In this document: one piece after another, positions 6,887-10,078 of the stretch
Layout of the letters: the number at the start of each line of letters is the position of its first letter
How positions within the stretch are numbered: position 1 is the stretch's first letter
Assembly: GCA_945889655.1 (NCBI GenBank)
Contig: CAMDCH010000078.1
Coordinates: forward strand, 1-10,078
Direction of reading: 5' to 3'
DNA from: SHZT01 sp945889655
GTDB lineage: Bacteria; Gemmatimonadota; Gemmatimonadetes; Gemmatimonadales; GWC2-71-9
Length of the DNA: 10,078 bases
Notes under the pieces: model-generated
Told to the model about the DNA's origin: nothing
Databases searched by the model: none
What the model saw: the letters and a program-made list of their open reading frames with translations, nothing else
Translations under genes and position numbers: made by a program

Positions 6887-8427
6887 GGGACCACCTTCGA
6901 CGCGCGCATGCGCCACAGCGGCACGGTGATTGACAGCTGGTGCGTGAAGAGCGTGGCATCACCCATCGTCACCCCGCCGGCCGAGGGCGGCGAGACAATT
7001 GAGCCGCTCGCGATCCCACCGGCATCCGAAGCAGACTGGGCACGGTCTGCGATGGCAAAGTCCCCCCCGCACCCGCAGCCGGGCCGGCCCAGGCCGGTCA
7101 CGGCCCGTCCCTGGTACGAGAGGTCGAACTCGGAGAAGTGGACCCGAAGACCCCACGTGGGCGTGATGGAGGACCAGCCGACATTCTGCTCGCGCCCCGC
7201 CACTTGCACGTGGTCCGTCTGCCAGAAGTGGTAGCTCACGGCATCCACGTGAAGGCCCGCCTGGAACGTGATCGCGTTATCGAGGTTCAAGAAGCTTCGT
7301 TCCGCTCCAAGCCGCGCCGATGCGTTCAGAAAGCGGAACCAGTTCTCTACCGTCCGCCCGCCCTCCGGGATCACCTGCCCCATCCGGTCCGTGAGCGGAA
7401 CGGGGGTCTCGCCCCACGTATGGGTCCAGATGGGCTCGAGCACCACGTCCGCCGCGAAGCGCGCCGGTCCATCGACTTTTGATACGCCGAATCCGAGGTT
7501 GAACGCGTTGGTGTGTCCGGGGTCCCAGGGGATCGTGTTCACCTGGACCAGCCGGTACTCCGGGATCTTGGGATGCGACATCCGGTTGACGGTGAAGACC
7601 GCGCCGGCACGAGCACCCTGGGCGGATATGGGCCGCTCGTAGGCCATATGCAGGCCCCAGGTGTTCGTGTAGTCGAGATTGGTCTCGAGGCGGGCGCGAG
7701 TCTGGTTCGTCGCCAGCGACGGGTTGAAGAAGACTTCGCTGAACGTCACATCGTGGGTGGTTGCGAAGCGGCTGTGCAGGAGCACGGCCTCGAGTGACGC
7801 CGAGGAGGCCCACTCCTTGAGCGCGCCGATCCGCATGTCGAGTGCGTGACCATGCTGCCGGACGCTCTGGCTCCCGGCGTAGAGACGATCCACGCCGTCG
7901 ATTGCGTGAATTCCGGCCCAGAACGCGCTGGCGCCAACCGACAGTCCGTCCGTTCCGACCGCACGGCCAAACGAAACGAAGCCGAACTGGTTGGCGCGGG
8001 ACCCGTTGTCGGTGGGGACCGTAACCCCGCGCGCGTCGAGCGTGACCTGTGGTGCCGCGCCGCTTCCCGCCCCCTCCAGTCCCTGGAGCGCCGCGGAGAA
8101 TGACCCGAACCACCGGCCCGAGCCCCGCACCGCACCCATGGGGATCGTGCGTCCAAGGTCAGAACCGTCCTTCACCTTGTAGAGGGACGGCGAGCTGAAG
8201 AACCGCATCTCGCGCAACCGCGCCCCTTTCGCCGGATTCGCGCCGACGTCCGCGATGGTGTCGTGGAGCGCGATGCCCACACCGCCCATCCCCGCGTTGC
8301 GGGACGGGAAGAGCTGGAACTGTTCGGCCTGGGCGATGGGAATGGTCTTGACGGAAATCGTCTGGGCAGCGGCCGAGGCCAGGGGCGCCAGCGGCAGGAC
8401 GAGGCATAGCCACAACTGCGGTCGCAT
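6883..8427 (-). CDS. Predicted outer-membrane beta-barrel protein (FadL/PorV-like), function unknown
   Basis: 514 residues with signal peptide MRPQLWLCLVLPLAPLASAAAQ. The mature N-terminus contains SRNAGMGGVGIALHDTIADV followed by GANPAKGA, resembling the GMGGAGVA...NPA signature of FadL/PorV/UPF0164 outer-membrane proteins. The rest has many short amphipathic, aromatic-rich stretches ending at turns, as in barrels, and finishes LSITVPLWRMRASKVVP. Near residue 450 there is a GCGCGG motif (Cys451, Cys453) followed by a Gly/Ser/Ala-rich stretch, SASDAGGIASGS, probably an extracellular loop. I do not recognise a specific family. The ATG at 8427 is chosen because GAGGTGG lies just upstream and the signal peptide starts there; the GTG at 8493 lies inside a repeat arm and adds a non-signal extension. 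The stop overlaps the peroxidase GTG start by 4 bases, so the proteins likely share a task in the envelope. Transport role is inferred only. Confidence 0.75.
   Translation of the reverse strand: MRPQLWLCLVLPLAPLASAAAQTISVKTIPIAQAEQFQLFPSRNAGMGGVGIALHDTIADVGANPAKGARLREMRFFSSPSLYKVKDGSDLGRTIPMGAVRGSGRWFGSFSAALQGLEGAGSGAAPQVTLDARGVTVPTDNGSRANQFGFVSFGRAVGTDGLSVGASAFWAGIHAIDGVDRLYAGSQSVRQHGHALDMRIGALKEWASSASLEAVLLHSRFATTHDVTFSEVFFNPSLATNQTRARLETNLDYTNTWGLHMAYERPISAQGARAGAVFTVNRMSHPKIPEYRLVQVNTIPWDPGHTNAFNLGFGVSKVDGPARFAADVVLEPIWTHTWGETPVPLTDRMGQVIPEGGRTVENWFRFLNASARLGAERSFLNLDNAITFQAGLHVDAVSYHFWQTDHVQVAGREQNVGWSSITPTWGLRVHFSEFDLSYQGRAVTGLGRPGCGCGGDFAIADRAQSASDAGGIASGSIVSPPSAGGVTMGDATLFTHQLSITVPLWRMRASKVVP
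6891..6897 (-). promoter_or_regulatory. Shine-Dalgarno AAGGTGG deciding the GTG start of the peroxidase gene
   Basis: On the minus strand AAGGTGG stands 4 bases before the GTG at 6886, inside the last codons of the outer-membrane protein gene. It supports the GTG start, which gives a signal peptide directly, over the GTG at 6916. Confidence 0.7.
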
Positions 8428-8430
8428 GTA

Positions 8431-8437
8431 CCACCTC
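8431..8437 (-). promoter_or_regulatory. Shine-Dalgarno GAGGTGG of the outer-membrane protein gene
   Basis: On the minus strand GAGGTGG is followed by TAC and the ATG at 8427. It decides the start over the GTG at 8493. Its first three bases are also part of the inverted repeat at 8435-8470. Confidence 0.7.
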
Positions 8438-8470
8438 ACTCGGGGACTGTGTGGGAATGAAACGAGTGAG
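8435..8470 (-). promoter_or_regulatory. Inverted repeat CTCACTCG/CGAGTGAG in the leader of the outer-membrane protein gene
   Basis: A perfect 8-base inverted repeat (8435-8442 and 8463-8470) with a 20-base spacer lies directly before the start codon and overlaps the first bases of the ribosome binding site. In RNA it could pair and partly cover that site; in DNA it could be an operator. Eight bases within a 60-base leader can occur by chance at a few percent, so this is only a candidate. Confidence 0.3.
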
Positions 8471-8486
8471 ATGGAAAGTTCTGACG

Positions 8487-8524
8487 CCCTCACCCCCCGG
8501 CCCCTCTCCCTGACGGGAGAGGGG
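8487..8524 (+). repeat. Palindromic REP-like repeat, left arm of a paired element
   Basis: A CCTCACCCC lead-in is followed by the near-perfect hairpin CCCCTCTCCC-TGAC-GGGAGAGGGG (8501-8524). The same unit occurs inverted at 8595-8630: lead-in plus hairpin match in reverse complement over about 36 bases with only small differences. The layout (hairpin, spacer, inverted hairpin) resembles the REP doublets/BIMEs of enterobacteria, although the sequence is different. Confidence 0.85.
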
Positions 8525-8547
8525 AGATCGTCGGGCGAGATACGTGG

Positions 8548-8573
8548 GCTCGTACCCAGTCCTGGGTTCGAGC
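8548..8573 (+). other. Central hairpin between the two REP-like arms
   Basis: GCTCG, T, ACCCAG, TC, CTGGGT, T, CGAGC forms a stem of 5 plus 6 base pairs with one T-T mismatch. On the + strand it is followed by TTTT, which looks like a weak intrinsic terminator, but no + strand gene ends here. On the minus strand, where the propeller gene ends upstream, there is no U-run. It may simply be part of the composite repeat. Confidence 0.45.
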
Positions 8574-8594
8574 TTTTGGTTTATCGGGAGATTC

Positions 8595-8630
8595 CCCCTC
8601 TCCCGTCAGGGAGAGGGGACAGGGGTGAGG
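8595..8630 (-). repeat. Palindromic REP-like repeat, right arm, containing the stop codon of the propeller gene
   Basis: The hairpin CCCCTCTCCC-GTCA-GGGAGAGGGG (8595-8618) plus the lead-in ACAGGGGTGAGG is an inverted copy of 8488-8524. The neighbouring minus-strand gene reads through it: codons for LTPVPSP lie at 8609-8629, and the TGA (8606-8608) falls in the hairpin loop. Confidence 0.85.
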
Positions 8631-9547
8631 TCACATTTCAGCACCGCAAATGTGCTCGGCTTGGTGGGGCTTCCACCTTCTCCGACGAGGTAGACGGTCC
8701 CGTCATCCAGCAGCGCCACTCCTTCACCTTGCGGTTCCTTCAGGGAGGCGAGGTCGAACCGCGACGGCTCACCCGCTTTCCCGGCGGCTAGCCCGGCGGA
8801 CGGATAGAAGAGCAACGCCGAGCTGGTACGCAGAACCACCCACTTCCCATCGGGCGAGATGCCGGCATCCGTGACCATGTCGCGGCGCTTCGGATCCTTG
8901 TCCGCCAGGGAGACGATCTTCTCGAGTTTCGACGTGTGCTTATTGCGGGCAGTCTTCGGGAACCGGTAGACCGATACGGACTTGGTTTCACCCTTGGTCA
9001 CGATGTACACCTCGCGACGGTCGGTCACCCACATGGCCTCGGCGTCTTGCGCCCCGTCGGGATACTCCGCGTGAAATACCTGGGCAACGGCACTCTCCGA
9101 ATCAGTCGGGAGCGGCTCGGTCACGCGATACACCGCAATGGATTTGCGCTTCCCGCCGTTGTCGCCGATATCGGCGACGTACAGGCAGGACCCCGCATCG
9201 CACTCCGCGACGGCGACCGCCTCCCAGTCCTTGGTGCCCGCGCCCCTGATCTTCACCTGGCCCGCAGGCTCGCCGGCCACCGACACGGCGTAGACGACCG
9301 GTTCCGGACCGTCCCCGTTCACCCAGAGCATGCCTTCCGTCCTCCGGCTCGCCGCCACGCCGCTGGCCTCCGGCACGCCGGCCAGGGTGCCGCCGGCGCT
9401 GTCCACCTGGCAGTCCACCGAAGGGGCCGGCGCAGCCGCCATGGGCCCCTGCGCCTCCTGCTCGGTGCTGCTGCCGGAAAGAAGGAGCGCCAGCACGATA
9501 CCGGCGGCGACAACTACGTAGTTTCTATGACGTATGGTCAATCGCAT
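8606..9547 (-). CDS. Secreted propeller-like protein of unknown function
   Basis: 313 residues. An N-terminal hydrophobic segment (about 10-25, VVVAAGIVLALLLSG) indicates export. It is followed by a Pro/Ala-rich linker and then beta-rich repeats typical of a propeller: LAGVPEASGVAASRRTEGML (55-74), GTKDWEAVAVAE (104-115), CLYVADIGDNGGKR (121-134), VYRVTEP, DAEAMWV, VYIVTK, ISPDGKWVVLRT and GVALLDDGTVYLVGE. Four cysteines (46, 116, 121, 305) could form disulfides. I recognise the E-SGV / DWE-x-A / DIGDN pattern from uncharacterised secreted bacterial proteins but know no function. The end of the signal reads LLSGS, like a lipobox with Ser26 replacing Cys. The last residues, LTPVPSP, are encoded by a repeat, so the original C-terminus may have differed. 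The ATG start at 9547 has only a weak ribosome site. It is divergent from the small gene at 9677. Confidence 0.75.
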   Translation of the reverse strand: MRLTIRHRNYVVVAAGIVLALLLSGSSTEQEAQGPMAAAPAPSVDCQVDSAGGTLAGVPEASGVAASRRTEGMLWVNGDGPEPVVYAVSVAGEPAGQVKIRGAGTKDWEAVAVAECDAGSCLYVADIGDNGGKRKSIAVYRVTEPLPTDSESAVAQVFHAEYPDGAQDAEAMWVTDRREVYIVTKGETKSVSVYRFPKTARNKHTSKLEKIVSLADKDPKRRDMVTDAGISPDGKWVVLRTSSALLFYPSAGLAAGKAGEPSRFDLASLKEPQGEGVALLDDGTVYLVGEGGSPTKPSTFAVLKCDLTPVPSP

Positions 9548-9555
9548 GGTCCCAT

Positions 9556-9619
9556 GCCAATGTGAAGGTCACCGCAGTACGGTTCAGCAAGAGATATTCC
9601 CCGGGCGGGGCACATTGGC
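9556..9619. promoter_or_regulatory. Inverted 9-base half-sites in the divergent promoter region
   Basis: GCCAATGTG (9556-9564) and its exact reverse complement CACATTGGC (9611-9619) sit in the 129-base space between two divergent genes, with centres about 55 bases apart, near five helical turns. This could be a pair of operator half-sites for a looping or shared regulator. A match of this length in such a region has a chance of a few percent, so it is tentative. No clear -35/-10 boxes were found in 9548-9676. Confidence 0.3.
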
Positions 9620-9665
9620 TTTCGCGGGGTACCGAAGCGGGACGATGCAGGTCATCCGAACACAC

Positions 9666-9671
9666 GGGAGG
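9666..9671 (+). promoter_or_regulatory. Shine-Dalgarno GGGAGG of the small secreted protein gene
   Basis: GGGAGG lies 5 bases before the ATG at 9677 and makes this start convincing. Confidence 0.75.
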
Positions 9672-9676
9672 CAGTC

Positions 9677-9967
9677 ATGGTGAAGAAGATCCTGGCCGTA
9701 GCGATGCTCGTCGCAGCGCCGCTCTCCGCGCAGGACAAGAAGCAGTCGGTGCGGGGCGAGGTCACGGTCGTCAATGAGTTCACCTGGCAGGTCACGGTAA
9801 AGACCACGCAGGTGCCGGGAATGGAAGGGAAAAACAGCAGCGTGGCGTTCGTGGTGAAGGACACCACGCAGCTCAAGAACTACAAGGTCGGCGACAAAGT
9901 GGTGGGCGACCTCGTGACCAAGGGCAGCGACACCTATCTCGAGAACGTGAAGGTGGAAAAGAAGTGA
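9677..9967 (+). CDS. Small secreted protein, possible CusF-like OB-fold, function unknown
   Basis: 96 residues with a clear signal peptide (MVKKILAVAMLVAAPLSAQ, cleavage near 18/19), so a mature protein of about 78 residues. The mature part is beta-rich and lysine-rich: SVRGEVTVVNEFTWQVTVKT (24-43), VPGMEG, SVAFVVKDTTQLKNYKVGDK and VVGDLVTKGSDTYLENVKVE. The pattern (strand, strand, x-YKVGDKV, strand, xVxVE) resembles small OB-fold periplasmic proteins of the CusF type. The Met/His/Trp metal-site pattern of CusF is not convincing: Trp37 and Met49 are present but there is no His in the mature chain. GGGAGG before the ATG supports the start. The TGA stop lies inside the first unit of a 7-base tandem repeat. 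It is divergent from the propeller gene and convergent with the partial gene at the right edge. Confidence 0.8.
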   Translation: MVKKILAVAMLVAAPLSAQDKKQSVRGEVTVVNEFTWQVTVKTTQVPGMEGKNSSVAFVVKDTTQLKNYKVGDKVVGDLVTKGSDTYLENVKVEKK

Positions 9968-10005
9968 GTGGTAAGTGGTAAGTGGTAAGTGGTGAGTGGT
10001 GAGTG
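9964..10005 (+). repeat. Six tandem 7-base units GTGAGTG/GTAAGTG at the stop of the small gene
   Basis: Units in order: GTGAGTG, GTAAGTG (three times), GTGAGTG, GTGAGTG. The TGA stop of the small gene (9965-9967) is within the first unit. Heptamer tandem arrays of this kind are known as STRRs in heterocystous cyanobacteria; whether these are related is unknown. Confidence 0.9.
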
Positions 10006-10027
10006 GTGGCATTCACTCACCACTCAC
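9992..10027 (+). other. Perfect 14-bp hairpin between convergent genes
   Basis: The last two heptamers (9992-10005) are an exact reverse complement of 10014-10027, separated by the 8-base loop GTGGCATT. This is a strong stem 24 bases after the stop of the small gene and immediately before the stop of the convergent partial gene (10029-10031). It could serve as a bidirectional transcript-end or mRNA-protecting structure. There is no U-run on either side, so it is not a classical intrinsic terminator. Confidence 0.7.
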
Positions 10028-10028
10028 C

Positions 10029-10078
10029 TCAGTACCCCTTCAGAGCGAAGTTAACCGACCAGTCTGCCTCGAACGCCC
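10029..10078 (-). CDS. Probable 3' end of a minus-strand gene (last 16 codons plus stop)
   Basis: Reading inward from the right edge on the minus strand, one frame gives AFEADWSVNFALKGY and then TGA. The alternation of polar and hydrophobic residues and the terminal Tyr resemble the last strand of an outer-membrane beta-barrel protein. The stop lies 1 base beyond the inverted heptamer tract, the same arrangement as at the other gene ends in the window. It is too short for any firm identification. Confidence 0.45.
   Translation of the reverse strand, partial: AFEADWSVNFALKGY

Noticed and set aside
8548..8577. Intrinsic terminator on the + strand (stem followed by TTTT)
   Set aside because: No + strand gene ends upstream of it, and the T-run is short. 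Kept only as a hairpin within the composite repeat.
8691..8699. Another copy of TAGACGGTC, the thrC-end word
   Set aside because: Single copy inside propeller coding sequence with no tandem or inverted neighbour; probably coincidence.
8255..8791. A + strand open frame spanning the paired repeats
   Set aside because: Contains repeat-derived peptides (TPRPLSLTGEGR) and otherwise shadows two minus-strand genes.

Overview
The window is high-GC, gene-dense bacterial chromosome. Several predicted secreted proteins have signal peptides ending in LSAQ or AAAQ. This, together with short tandem words at gene ends and a poxvirus-type topoisomerase IB, is compatible with a soil-type lineage such as Gemmatimonadota. 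That placement is an inference from style and not a proven assignment. I see no tRNA, rRNA, CRISPR array, transposase, integrase or prophage gene, and no gene-free stretch longer than about 180 bases.

Layout. The 3' part of a threonine synthase gene (thrC, + strand) enters from the left edge and converges on a five-gene minus-strand block. In transcription order that block is topoisomerase IB, a secreted alpha/beta-hydrolase-fold protein, and modA, modB, modC of a molybdate-type ABC transporter. Neighbours overlap by 1, 4 and 26 bases or are 4 bases apart, so it looks like one operon. Upstream of it on the same strand is a second coupled pair: an outer-membrane beta-barrel-like protein followed, with a 4-base GTGA overlap, by a di-haem cytochrome c peroxidase. 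Next is a minus-strand secreted propeller-like protein. Divergent from it is a small + strand secreted protein of 96 residues. The last 50 bases appear to be the 3' end of another minus-strand gene that converges on the small gene.

The most notable pattern is between the genes. Four intergenic spaces each carry a different short repeated word: an 8-mer after thrC and modC, a 10-mer after the peroxidase gene, paired hairpin repeats after the propeller gene, and a 7-mer after the small gene. Every inferred transcription-unit 3' end in the window lies in or within a few bases of such a repeat. In several cases the stop codon is itself inside a repeat unit. In the two convergent pairs, both genes carry the same word in sense orientation, which makes an inverted repeat between them.

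The second notable item is the hydrolase in the mod operon. It keeps the family layout but has Asn instead of the nucleophile Ser (GHNAG) and Thr where the catalytic His is expected, so it looks like a catalytically inactive, secreted pseudo-hydrolase.

I did not find a clear new multi-gene system such as defence, secretion or biosynthesis. The repeats at gene ends, the pseudo-hydrolase/topoisomerase/mod operon and the outer-membrane protein/peroxidase pair are the leads worth following.
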